Shown here piece after piece: positions 44,224-51,870 of a stretch of 64,000 nt of DNA. Both the position numbers and the translations under genes were made by a program. The stretch's first letter is position 1, and each line of letters starts with the position of its first letter. Origin of the DNA: Asanoa siamensis. Its GTDB lineage: Bacteria; Actinomycetota; Actinomycetes; Mycobacteriales; Micromonosporaceae. The notes beneath the pieces were generated by a model. It saw only the letters and a program-made list of their open reading frames with translations, searched no databases and was not told the DNA's origin. The stretch lies in assembly GCF_016862555.1 (NCBI RefSeq), contig NZ_BONE01000034.1:1-64000 (forward strand). The letters are read 5' to 3'.

Positions 44224-44224
44224 C

Positions 44225-44902
44225 GTGGGGCGCCACGTCGACACCGCGCAGCGCGACGGCTGGGTGATGGCCGGTATGGCCATCGCCGCCGCGTCTGCCG
44301 CCATCGCGAGCTTCGCTGGGTTGCGTGGGCTGGCCGAGGTCGCCGGCTGGCCCGACCGGCTCGCCTGGCTGTTGCCGATCACCATCGACGCCTACGCCAT
44401 GACGTCGGCGCGCGTCTGGCTCGCTGGGCCGTCGAACGTCGGACGGGCGCAGCGCTTCGCCCGTGCCAACGCCATCGGCGCCATCAGCACGAGCATCGTC
44501 GGCAACGCCGGATACCACCTGGTTGCCGCGGGACTGCTGACGATCTCGTGGCCGATCGTCGTCCTCGTAGGCGCCGTTCCTGCCGCGGTCCTCGGTCTGA
44601 CTGCCCACCTGCACGCTCTGCGAGCGGTACGCGCCGCGCAGGGCGGACGGGACCGTCCCGAGTCCCGGACCGAGTCCCGTCCCCGCAGGCGACCGGACCG
44701 GCGCAAGCCGCGGACCGACGACGTACTCATTAAGGCCGCGCGGGAGGCCGACGTTCGGTACCGCGCGACCCATGACGGTCGCCCGATCACCCGAGACGCG
44801 CTGCGCTCGACGCTCCACATCGCCGGCCCGAAAGCGACTGAGATCCGTCGGCGTCTCGCCGCAGAAACCACCGACCGGAAGGAGGCTCAGACCAACCGAT
44901 GA
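44225..44902 (+). CDS. SpdB-like DUF2637 membrane protein
   Basis: A 225-residue protein with four hydrophobic helices in the first 140 residues (GMAIAAASAAIASFAGLRGL, LAWLLPITIDAYAMTSARVW, then IVGNAGYHLVAAGLLTI and PIVVLVGAVPAAVLGLTAHL) and a basic C-terminal cytoplasmic part with a helix-turn-helix-like end. DUF2637/SpdB proteins help spread conjugative DNA within the recipient mycelium. GTG 44225; overlaps the next gene by 4 nt. Confidence 0.83.
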   Translation: MGRHVDTAQRDGWVMAGMAIAAASAAIASFAGLRGLAEVAGWPDRLAWLLPITIDAYAMTSARVWLAGPSNVGRAQRFARANAIGAISTSIVGNAGYHLVAAGLLTISWPIVVLVGAVPAAVLGLTAHLHALRAVRAAQGGRDRPESRTESRPRRRPDRRKPRTDDVLIKAAREADVRYRATHDGRPITRDALRSTLHIAGPKATEIRRRLAAETTDRKEAQTNR

Positions 44903-45210
44903 CCACGCCGTACGTGCCACGCCCGACCGTCGACCCGGACGCCATCACTGCCCACTTGCGCGCCGCACAGAACCGCCTGACGCCGACCGACCTTTGGACC
45001 GCCGTCGCTGACATCCCGATCATGCTGGCCGAGATCGACCGGCTCGCATCGCTCCTGTCCCGCACCCGGTGGGACTTCGCCAACCTGCTCGCGGCGGCAC
45101 GCGCCACCCTCGCGGCCGACACGGACGGCGAACACGACCCGCTCGCCTACCTTCGCGACCAGGTCGCCGAGCACCAGCCGTGGGCGCCCGACGCGGGTAT
45201 CGGTCGATGA
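44899..45210 (+). CDS. Small element protein of unknown function
   Basis: 103 residues, helical (ITAHLRAAQNRLTPTDLWTA, then IMLAEIDRLASLLSRTRWDF). It is embedded between the SpdB-like and TraB-like genes with 4-nt overlaps on both sides, as is common for accessory genes in conjugation operons of actinomycetes. No known motif. Confidence 0.72.
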   Translation: MTTPYVPRPTVDPDAITAHLRAAQNRLTPTDLWTAVADIPIMLAEIDRLASLLSRTRWDFANLLAAARATLAADTDGEHDPLAYLRDQVAEHQPWAPDAGIGR

Positions 45211-46961
45211 GGGCATACGGACGGCGGCACCGCCGGTGGAGCCGCCGCAACCCGCAGCCGCTTCTTCTCGTGCCGCACGAGCCGATCCTCCTAATCGCGG
45301 TTGCCGCACTCGGGCGCGGCTTGTTCCGCTACCGCTCTGAACTCGCGCCGCTGACAACCGCGCTGATGCTCGGAATCGCTTCAGTCTGGTTGCACCACTC
45401 GCACGCCGACGCCTGGCCGTGGGTCTCGCTGGCAACCGTCACGGCGTCGCTCGCTGCCGGTCTGCGCGGACTGCCGTGGGGCATCAAACGCACCGAGGAA
45501 CGCATCTATGCGGCCACCGCAAGTGCCGTCGCGGGCGCCTGGCTCAGCGCCGCGACTGCGTACGGGCCGGGTCGCGGGCCGCTCTTCATGGTCCTCGTCC
45601 TCGGCACCATCGTGCTCGCCGTGCCCTGGTGGACCCACCGGCGCCGGCGCGCCCGCGTGAAGGTGGACCGAGTCATCCGCGCCTGGCCCGACATCGCTGA
45701 GGCGATCGGCCTTACCGGCTCGCGCATCCGTTCGGCCGTGGTCGACACGTGGGGCTGGCGCGCCCGCATGTCGCTGCGACCCGGTCAGACGGTCGCGGAT
45801 GTCATCGCGCACGTTCCCGCCATTGAGTCCGCCCTCGGCACCCGACCCGGTGCGGTCCGCGTCGAGCAGGACCCGGCACACGCTGGCCGGTTCATGATGC
45901 GCGTGCTCGCTGCCGATCCGCACGCCGGCGCCATCCCATGGCCCGGCCCAACCGCCCGATCCCTCGCCGACCCGATCGAGCTCGGCGTCTTCGAAGACGC
46001 GACCATTGTCCGCGTCCCGCTTCAACGGCGTCACGCGCTGATCGGCGGCACGACGGACTCCGGCAAGAGCGGCGTACTGAACGTCATTCTCGGCAACCTG
46101 GCCGCGTGCTCCGACGTAGTGCTCTGGGGCATCGACCTCAAGGGCGGCATGGAACTGCGTCCGTGGGCGCCGTGCCTTGCCCGGCTGGCGACCACTCCAG
46201 CCGAGGCGACTCGCCTCCTGGCCGATGCCGTCGCTGTGCTCGAAGCACGTGCCCACGCGTCCAGCCGAGACAACTGCCGAGTGTGGCAACCGACCGCGAC
46301 CGCACCAGCGCTCGTGATCGTGATCGACGAGTACGCCGAGCTTGCCGATACCGCCCCGGAGGCCGTCGCGCACGCCGAGTCCATCGCCCGACGCGGACGT
46401 GCCGTAGCCGTCGACCTGCTTGCCGCCACCCAGCGCCCAACACAGAAGGCCATGGGAGGCGGGGCGCTGCGCTCACAGATGAGCGTCCGCGTCTGCCTGC
46501 GCGTCCGCGAACGCCGGGACGTCGATCTCATCCTGGACAAGGGCTTGTTGGCCGCTGGCTGGCACGCCCACACACTCGACGCTCCTGGCAAGTTCTACCT
46601 TCTTGCCGACGGCCACACTCAGCCGCGTCGTGCCCGCGCCTACCTGGTCACCGACGACCACGTCAGCGCCACCGCCGCGCGCTACGCCAACACAAGGCCC
46701 GACCTCGATCCGCTCTCCCAAGCGGCGATCGACCACACGGCGACACCGATCGAGCCGAGCGAGATCATCGACCCGCGTTCGATGGAGGACCCAGACCGGA
46801 CGCTGCTGATGGCACTAGACCAGGGGCCGGATGACGGCCTTTCCGTGCCAGAACTCATGAGCATCACTGGGATGCGGCGCACCTGGGTCTACGACCGGCT
46901 CCAGGTCCACGCGGCCGCGGGCCGTGCCCGGCAGGTTGCCCGCGGCCGCTGGCGCGCCTGA
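45207..46961 (+). CDS. FtsK/SpoIIIE-type DNA translocase (TraB-like)
   Basis: The conjugation motor of actinomycete elements moves double-stranded DNA between hyphae. 584 residues: an N-terminal membrane region of up to about 150 residues with four or so hydrophobic segments, then the ATPase with Walker A IGGTTDSGKSGVLN near residue 275, Walker B LVIVIDEYAEL near 372 and AATQRPTQKAMGGGALRSQM. The C-terminal end has a winged-helix-like block (LSVPELMSITGMRRTWVYDR) that would recognise a clt-like site. ATG 45207 overlaps the preceding stop. A GGACG-rich repeat cluster lies just downstream. Confidence 0.9.
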   Translation: MRAYGRRHRRWSRRNPQPLLLVPHEPILLIAVAALGRGLFRYRSELAPLTTALMLGIASVWLHHSHADAWPWVSLATVTASLAAGLRGLPWGIKRTEERIYAATASAVAGAWLSAATAYGPGRGPLFMVLVLGTIVLAVPWWTHRRRRARVKVDRVIRAWPDIAEAIGLTGSRIRSAVVDTWGWRARMSLRPGQTVADVIAHVPAIESALGTRPGAVRVEQDPAHAGRFMMRVLAADPHAGAIPWPGPTARSLADPIELGVFEDATIVRVPLQRRHALIGGTTDSGKSGVLNVILGNLAACSDVVLWGIDLKGGMELRPWAPCLARLATTPAEATRLLADAVAVLEARAHASSRDNCRVWQPTATAPALVIVIDEYAELADTAPEAVAHAESIARRGRAVAVDLLAATQRPTQKAMGGGALRSQMSVRVCLRVRERRDVDLILDKGLLAAGWHAHTLDAPGKFYLLADGHTQPRRARAYLVTDDHVSATAARYANTRPDLDPLSQAAIDHTATPIEPSEIIDPRSMEDPDRTLLMALDQGPDDGLSVPELMSITGMRRTWVYDRLQVHAAAGRARQVARGRWRA

Positions 46962-46965
46962 CACG

Positions 46966-47040
46966 ATCGTCCGCACGGACGTCCGTCCGCTCGCGCGCGT
47001 CTGCGCAGATCAGCGCGCGGACGGACGACCGGACGGACAA
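46966..47040. repeat. CGGAC repeat cluster, candidate clt site
   Basis: Eight copies of the pentamer CGGAC or its complement GTCCG in about 70 bp (46969, 46976, 46981, 46985, 47018, 47022, 47030, 47034), including a perfect inverted pair GTCCGTCCGC (46981-46990) and GCGGACGGAC (47017-47026) around GCGCGC-rich sequence. It sits directly after the TraB-like gene, where recognition sites of this translocase type are found. Confidence 0.55.
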
Positions 47041-47085
47041 CGAGACGCACAAACCGACGACACCGACGGAAGGAGGTGAGCCACG

Positions 47086-47356
47086 ATCACTGCCAACACC
47101 GACACGAGAGACGAGGGGAGGCAACAAGAAAGGCGCGTCGTTGACGTGCCGAGCACGGAAGAGATTCGGAGCTTCAGGGCCACAGTTGACGTTCCGACAG
47201 CGGGCCGATGCTGGGGACTCGGGCGCGATGCGTCCTACGCACTCGCGCGAACACGCCAGTTTCCCGTTCCCGTACTGGAGTTGGGGCGGCCGGCTACGCG
47301 TAACGCGCGCTTCGATCATGCGGGCGCTCGGCATCCCGGAGCAACCGGCCGCCTGA
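47086..47356 (+). pseudogene. Excisionase-like gene, frameshifted, apparently starting at ATC
   Basis: The gene matches the small helix-turn-helix excisionase proteins of actinomycete elements: VPTAGRCWGLGRDASYALAR followed by TRQFPVPVLELGR in one frame, then RLRVTRASIMRALGIPEQPA in the next. A single extra C at about 47290 (GGGCGGCCGGC) breaks the frame; without it a normal 89-aa protein ending at 47356 results. Unshifted, it would end at 47367 with an unrelated tail. AGGAGG (47071-47076) lies 9 nt before ATC 47086 and no standard start fits. Either truly inactive, a sequencing error in a GC-rich run, or frameshifting. Confidence 0.75.
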
Positions 47357-47488
47357 CATTCGCCTGACATCTCCGAGTCCATGCAGCTCAAGAGATCGGC
47401 GTCCGATGCCTGATCAGAAGGTTGAGGTGTACCCACACCAGAGCGTACGGTGTGGGTACACCTCACACATCGAAAGGAGTAACTGACC
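47357..47488. other. Regulatory spacer between xis-like and int genes
   Basis: About 130 bp containing two CCTGACA copies (47352-47358, 47363-47369) and a 16-bp perfect inverted repeat (47424-47464); no gene. Confidence 0.5.
47424..47464. promoter_or_regulatory. Perfect 16-bp inverted repeat upstream of int
   Basis: GAGGTGTACCCACACC (47424-47439) is exactly the reverse complement of 47449-47464, with a 9-nt spacer. Each arm is itself nearly palindromic (GGTGT-N4-ACACC). It lies 25 bp before the integrase start. Candidate repressor operator, transcription-dependent hairpin or Int/Xis site. Confidence 0.65.
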
Positions 47489-48823
47489 TTGGCAAAGACG
47501 TGGTACAGACCAGCGCCCCGCCACAAGGGGGTGTACCAGCGCTGCACCGAAACGTGCCCGCCCAGGGGCGAACGCTGCCGGACGCACACGTTCTCCTGGC
47601 GCTTCGAGGCATCGGCGGGCGCCAACGGCAAACGTCGCCAGTTCGGCAAGGACGGCTATAAGAGCGTCAAAGACGCGGCCGAAGCCCGCGCCGAAACAGT
47701 CCGCCAGCACGCGACCGGCACGCTTCCGAGCGACACCAAGAAGACGCTCGGGGAGTGGTTGCCCGAATGGCTCGCCGGCAAGATCAAGCGCGACGAGATT
47801 GAGGACACCACGGCGCGCGGCTACGCGGACAACATCAAGAACCATCTCGTCCCGAAGCTCGGCCATCGCAAGCTCGCCGAGCTGCGCGGGCTGGACATCA
47901 CCCGCGCGTACGCCGAGATCCAGCGCGAGCGGCGCGAAGAGATCGCGGCGGCCGAGGCCAAGAACAAGATCCACAGAGAGGAGGCCGAGCGGATCAACGC
48001 GAAGCGGACAGCGGCCGGCAAGATCCGCATGGTCGCACCGAAGCGGGTCGCGGTCCCGCGACCGATCTCGTCTGCCAGCGTCGCCCGCATCCACGCTTGT
48101 CTGTCGGGCTCGCTCAAGAGCGCAGTCAAGTCGGGGCTCATCCCGCGCAACGTCGCGATGGATGCCGAGCTGCCGCGCGTCGACCGGCACAAGGTCACGC
48201 CACCGGAGCCAGAGCAGTACGCGGCTCTCCTGGACCGGATCGTCAACGAGCGGCTGTTCCCGCTCGTGGTCGTCGCCGGCTACTCCGGTCTGCGCCGAGG
48301 CGAACTCGCCGGGCTCAAGTGGGATGACGTCAGCCTCAAGACGGGTCGTCTGGTGGTCCGGCGGCAGAGGGTCAGCGTCGGCTACCGGGTCGTCGAGCGT
48401 GAGGCCAAGACGGAGGCGGGTCAGGACCGGGTCGTCTACCTCGACGCCGACGCGCGCAAAGACCTCTCCGCCTGGCGGGCGAAACAGGCCAAGGAGCGCC
48501 TCGCGTGGGGCGCCGACTACCACGACGCGGGCTACATCTTCACGAAGGAAGACGGCACGCCGTACCACCCCGACTACATCACCAAGGTCGTCTCGCGACT
48601 ACTGCGAAGGGCCAACATCCCGGCCGCCAAGCTACACGCGCTCCGCCATTTCCGCGCCGCGTGGCTAATCTCCATGGGCACGGACATCGCGGTCGTGAGC
48701 AAGACCCTCGGCCACAAGTCCATCGCGATCACGAGCGACATCTACGGCTCGCTCCAGGAGCAGGCCGCAATGGATCTTGCTGAGAAGACCCGCGGCTACG
48801 TGGCCCGCGGCCGAACCGCCTGA
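47489..48823 (+). CDS. int: Tyrosine-recombinase integrase
   Basis: A 444-residue site-specific integrase. An N-terminal arm-binding region with CTETCPPRGERCRTHTF cysteines is followed by the SAM-like core-binding domain (TLGEWLPEWLAGKI, TTARGYADNIKNHLVPKLG), with a coiled insertion (residues 145-190). The catalytic domain has Arg in GYSGLRRGELAGL, HxxR in LHALRHFRA, and the final His and Tyr in LGHKSIAITSDIYGS. TTG 47489 with AAAGGAG 8-9 nt upstream. It lies 109 bp from attR and targets tRNA-Phe. Confidence 0.95.
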   Translation: MAKTWYRPAPRHKGVYQRCTETCPPRGERCRTHTFSWRFEASAGANGKRRQFGKDGYKSVKDAAEARAETVRQHATGTLPSDTKKTLGEWLPEWLAGKIKRDEIEDTTARGYADNIKNHLVPKLGHRKLAELRGLDITRAYAEIQRERREEIAAAEAKNKIHREEAERINAKRTAAGKIRMVAPKRVAVPRPISSASVARIHACLSGSLKSAVKSGLIPRNVAMDAELPRVDRHKVTPPEPEQYAALLDRIVNERLFPLVVVAGYSGLRRGELAGLKWDDVSLKTGRLVVRRQRVSVGYRVVEREAKTEAGQDRVVYLDADARKDLSAWRAKQAKERLAWGADYHDAGYIFTKEDGTPYHPDYITKVVSRLLRRANIPAAKLHALRHFRAAWLISMGTDIAVVSKTLGHKSIAITSDIYGSLQEQAAMDLAEKTRGYVARGRTA

Positions 48824-48931
48824 CGTCCCTAACAACGCCCTGACAATCCAGCCCTAAATGATCTTTAGATCGTGACCCGAGCCACAGAAAGCAAAACGCC
48901 CACCGCGCGTTTCCGCTGGTGAGCGCTGCTG

Positions 48932-48997
48932 TAGCCCGGCGAAAGGCTATGTGGCCAGGGGCGGGGTCGAACCGCCGACCTTCCGATTTTCAGTCGG
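48932..48997. repeat. attR: 66-bp direct repeat, within tRNA-Phe
   Basis: Identical to attL at 33250-33315. Here the repeat supplies the 3' part of the intact tRNA-Phe gene. The integrase gene is adjacent, as expected for attR. Confidence 0.95.
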
Positions 48998-49025
48998 ACG
49001 CTCGTACCAACTGAGCTACCTGGCC
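48952..49025 (-). tRNA. tRNA-Phe (anticodon GAA)
   Basis: 74 nt. Acceptor GGCCAGG/CCTGGCC, anticodon loop CTGAAAA giving GAA, T-loop TTCGACC. It is the integration site of the adjacent element, and its 3' part is now supplied by attR. Confidence 0.95.
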
Positions 49026-49038
49026 GTGGTGCGTAACG

Positions 49039-49112
49039 CGGTCCTGACGGGACTTGAACCCGCGACCTCCGCCTTGACAGGGCGGCGAGCACTCCAACTG
49101 CTCCACAGGACC
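49039..49112 (-). tRNA. tRNA-Asp (anticodon GTC)
   Basis: 74 nt. Acceptor GGTCCTG/CAGGACC, anticodon loop CTGTCAA, T-loop TTCAAGT. 13 bp from tRNA-Phe; probably one transcript Glu-Asp-Phe. Confidence 0.95.
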
Positions 49113-49148
49113 TTGCTCGTGCAAACCGGCCGAAGCCGGGTGGTGCCG

Positions 49149-49221
49149 TGCCCCCAACGGGATTCGAACCCGTGCTACCGCCTTGAAAGGGCGGCGTCCT
49201 GGGCCGCTAGACGATGAGGGC
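49149..49221 (-). tRNA. tRNA-Glu (anticodon TTC)
   Basis: 73 nt. Acceptor GCCCTCA with TGGGGGC, anticodon loop CTTTCAA, T-loop TTCGAAT. First of the three-tRNA cluster. Confidence 0.95.
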
Positions 49222-49374
49222 GGCCCCGCAATCATCGCACACGAGGATCCAGGCGCGAATCTGCGGCAGTGCTCCCATCCGGCCCCGCCGGAGGCTTCGA
49301 AAGCATACGCGATCCCCGACTCCCCCTCCAAACCGGTATCAGCAGTACCGCAAAACGGCCCAAATCCCACGGGC

Positions 49375-50196
49375 TCAGCGGAGCGGGGCGATGCCGAAGC
49401 GGGTTTTCAGGTTTTTGATCACGTTTGGGCAAGCGCTGAGGGTGCCCTTCCGGTCGCCCCCGCCGTCGTGCATGAGGATGATCGAACCGGATCGCGCCCC
49501 GCCGATCACCCGCGAGCCGATCACCTTCGCGTCCTTGATCTCCCAGTCGCGGGGGTCGACGTCCCAGTCGAGCGGCTGCATGCCGAGCGACCGGGCGACC
49601 GAGACCGCGTTGGCGGTCCACTTGCCGCCCGGGTGCCGGAAGTACGCGATCTTCGCGTTCGGCACCGCCTTGCGGATCTCGTTGTTGGTCAGCTCGAGGT
49701 TGGCCTTGATCTCCTTGACGGACTTCGTGCCGAGGTCGAGCTCGTGGTTCCAGCTGTGGTTGCACAGCGTGTGTCCCTCGCGGACGATCCGTCGCACCAG
49801 CTCGGGATGCTTCCTGACCTGGGAGCCGACCACGCAGAAGGTGGCCTTGACGTTGGCGGTTTTGAGCCGGTCGAGCACCTGCGGCGTCCAGACGGGGTGT
49901 GGGCCGTCGTCGAACGTCAGCGCGACCTGCTTGCGGCCGGTCGTACGCAGGCTGCCGAACGGCCCGCTGCCGGCCCGCTTGGGCTTGGGCTTCGGCGCCG
50001 CGACATGGGTCGGGACCGGTGTGCTGGACGGCGTGACCTCGGGCGCGGGCGGTGGCTGGGCCACGCCGGTCGCCGGCGCGGTCGGCACCGTGGACCGCTG
50101 GTTGGCCAGCACCGCCGAGCGATTGGTCACCCAGCGCGAGCCCACCAGCAGCGTGAGGACGACCAGCGCGGCGGCGACCGCGACGCGTCTCGTCAT
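49375..50196 (-). CDS. Polysaccharide deacetylase (NodB/CE4 family)
   Basis: A 273-residue exported enzyme. An N-terminal hydrophobic segment (VAVAAALVVLTLLVGSRW) acts as signal or anchor, followed by a Pro/Thr-rich spacer (VPTAPATGV, TPSSTPVPTH). The NodB domain has all five motifs: TFDDGPHP (catalytic Asp pair), HSWNHELDL (metal His), RHPGGKWT, DWDVDPRDW and ILMHDGG. It would remove acetyl groups from peptidoglycan or chitin-type polymers. ATG 50196 is chosen because the signal begins there. Upstream tRNAs read on the same strand. Confidence 0.92.
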   Translation of the reverse strand: MTRRVAVAAALVVLTLLVGSRWVTNRSAVLANQRSTVPTAPATGVAQPPPAPEVTPSSTPVPTHVAAPKPKPKRAGSGPFGSLRTTGRKQVALTFDDGPHPVWTPQVLDRLKTANVKATFCVVGSQVRKHPELVRRIVREGHTLCNHSWNHELDLGTKSVKEIKANLELTNNEIRKAVPNAKIAYFRHPGGKWTANAVSVARSLGMQPLDWDVDPRDWEIKDAKVIGSRVIGGARSGSIILMHDGGGDRKGTLSACPNVIKNLKTRFGIAPLR

Positions 50197-50351
50197 CGTC
50201 GACTCCCGGGACGGGAGCGGGGCGAGCTCCCTAGGGGCGCCGGCGGCGTGCCGGCGAGGACCGCACACACGCTAGCGGACACCGCGCGGGGATTCGACTC
50301 CCTGAATCGACGACCCACTCCAACGCGGCGGTTCGCGCCAGGAGAAACGCG

Positions 50352-51263
50352 CTAACGCGCCCACGTCCGGGTGAGTTCGAGTGCCTCGGCCAGGCTCGAG
50401 GGGGCGACCACTCCCGCGGGCAGGGCCTCGGCTGCCCATCCCGGGCCGGCGGCGAGGATCAGCACCGGGCGGCGTGGGGCCTCCTGCAGCGCCACGAGCT
50501 GCGCGACGTGCGCCGTCTCGGGTGCGTGCGACCAGAGCATCACCACCGCCGGGCCGGTGCGCTCGACCGTGTCCGTCAGCGCCGTCGGTGGCACGCGGGG
50601 GCCCAGCAGCCGGCTGGCCAGCCCGTCGGCCGCGAGCGCCGCCGCCATGGCCTCCAGCGGCAGGCTGTGCTGCTCCTCGTCGGTGCAGGCGAGCAGGATC
50701 CGCGCCGGTGCGCCGGCCCGCGGTCGGGGCACGGCGGCCAGCACCTCGGTCGCCGTACGCGAGAACAGGTGCTCGACCTCGATCAGCCGCTTCGTCGCCA
50801 TGTGCCGCTCGCCGATGCCGGCCAGCACGGGCCGGACCACCAGGTCCCAGGTGGACACGACGCCCTGCTCGGCCACCGCGCGCGCCATGATCTCGCGCAT
50901 CGCGCCCACGTCCAGGCGGATCGCCGCCCGGGCCAGGCCGCGCGCCGTCGGGCCGGCGCGGCCGACCGGGATCGCGAAACCACCGCCCGCGCGGGCGGGC
51001 TGCTCCCGCGGCGTGGAAGCGGGCGGCGGCACGTCAGGCGCGTACCGCGCCCAGCGGGCCGCCTCGGCGGGTGCGATGCCCTCGGCGGTCAGCCGGCGCA
51101 TCACCTCGAGCCGGGACAGGTCCTCCGCGGTGTAGCGCCGGTGCTGACCCGGCACATGACTACTCGGCCCCAGCCCGTAGCGCTGGTGCCAGGTGCGCAG
51201 CGTGGTGACGGCGACACCGAGGCGACGCGCGACAGCCCCGGCGCTCAGCGCCTCATCGGCCAC
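50352..51263 (-). CDS. litR: MerR-type regulator with B12-binding-like domain (LitR/CarH family)
   Basis: A 303-residue regulator. The MerR winged helix (SAGAVARRLGVAVTTLRTWH followed by QRYGLGPSSHVPGQHRRY) occupies residues 6-45; then comes a helical cap (AIRLDVGAMREIMARAVAEQ, then GVVSTWDLVVRPVLAGIGER) with the HxxxE-like EVEHLFSR region and a C-terminal Rossmann part (ILLACTDEEQHSLPLEAMAA). This layout is that of light-sensing LitR/CarH repressors of carotenoid genes. The DxHxxG cobalamin motif is not intact (EEQHSLP), so B12 binding may be lost, as in several actinomycete LitR proteins. GTG 51263 overlaps idi by 11 bp. Confidence 0.85.
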   Translation of the reverse strand: MADEALSAGAVARRLGVAVTTLRTWHQRYGLGPSSHVPGQHRRYTAEDLSRLEVMRRLTAEGIAPAEAARWARYAPDVPPPASTPREQPARAGGGFAIPVGRAGPTARGLARAAIRLDVGAMREIMARAVAEQGVVSTWDLVVRPVLAGIGERHMATKRLIEVEHLFSRTATEVLAAVPRPRAGAPARILLACTDEEQHSLPLEAMAAALAADGLASRLLGPRVPPTALTDTVERTGPAVVMLWSHAPETAHVAQLVALQEAPRRPVLILAAGPGWAAEALPAGVVAPSSLAEALELTRTWAR

Positions 51264-51870
51264 CCGACCGCTCCGCCGCGTCGCCCTCCGCGTCCGCCGC
51301 CGCCGTGACCGGGGCCGAAGCCGGTGCCGGCGCCGGGGCCGTGGTGACCTGGTTGAGCACCCCCGCGAGCCACGGGGAGTAGAGCGTGGGGTCGGTGCGG
51401 ATGGCCCGCGGCAGCACCGCCGGGTCCACCCAGGCCAGCTCGGCCACCTCGTCGGGGTCGGGGAGCAGGGGCTCGTCGCCGCTGACCCGGCCGAGCAGCA
51501 CGTGGTCGTACTCCCACTCGACCCGGCCCGTGGCCGGGTCCTCGGCGTAGTAGACGTAGACGCCCAGCTCCGCGAGGGCCACCGGCGAGGCACCGAGCTC
51601 TTCCTTGAGGCGACGGTTGGCGGAGACCGCCAGCTCCTCGCCCGGCGCGGGGTGGCCGCAGCACGTGTTGGCCCAGCGCAGGGGGAACCGGGTCTTCACG
51701 GCGGCCCGGCGCTGCAGCAGCACCCGGCCCGCCGGGTCCATCAGCACCACCGAGAACGCCCGGTGCAGCCGCCCGGGGCGCTGGTGGGCCACCTCGACGG
51801 TCTCGCTGCCGATCGGCAGGCCGTCGTCGTCGACGAGCTCGACGAGGTGTCGTTCGCGAGAGTCGGTCAT
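51253..51870 (-). CDS. idi: Isopentenyl-diphosphate delta-isomerase (type I)
   Basis: Interconverts IPP and DMAPP to supply the carotenoid pathway. 205 residues with a Nudix-type fold: the conserved Cys/His region WANTCCGHPAPGE near residue 64 holds the catalytic Cys, and VEWEYDHVLLG near 116 has the catalytic Glu. ATG 51870 overlaps the stop of crtI by 4 nt. The C-terminal 30 residues are Ala/Pro-rich and not conserved. It shares its 3' end with the start of litR. Confidence 0.93.
   Translation of the reverse strand: MTDSRERHLVELVDDDGLPIGSETVEVAHQRPGRLHRAFSVVLMDPAGRVLLQRRAAVKTRFPLRWANTCCGHPAPGEELAVSANRRLKEELGASPVALAELGVYVYYAEDPATGRVEWEYDHVLLGRVSGDEPLLPDPDEVAELAWVDPAVLPRAIRTDPTLYSPWLAGVLNQVTTAPAPAPASAPVTAAADAEGDAAERSGGR

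Larger units (their letters stand above)
33250..48997. mobile_element. Integrative element (AICE-like) in tRNA-Phe
   Basis: A 15.7-kb element bounded by perfect 66-bp repeats, with the integrase gene next to attR and the intact tRNA-Phe on the right. From right to left it carries int, a frameshifted xis-like gene, a FtsK/TraB-type translocase, a 103-aa protein, SpdB-like protein, two small proteins, a Nudix/HD/pseudo-PLD block and a less GC-rich cargo block near attL. Gene order tra-xis-int and single-translocase conjugation machinery match actinomycete integrative and conjugative elements. The usual replication initiator is not present, so it may be defective or depend on helper functions. 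Confidence 0.92.
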
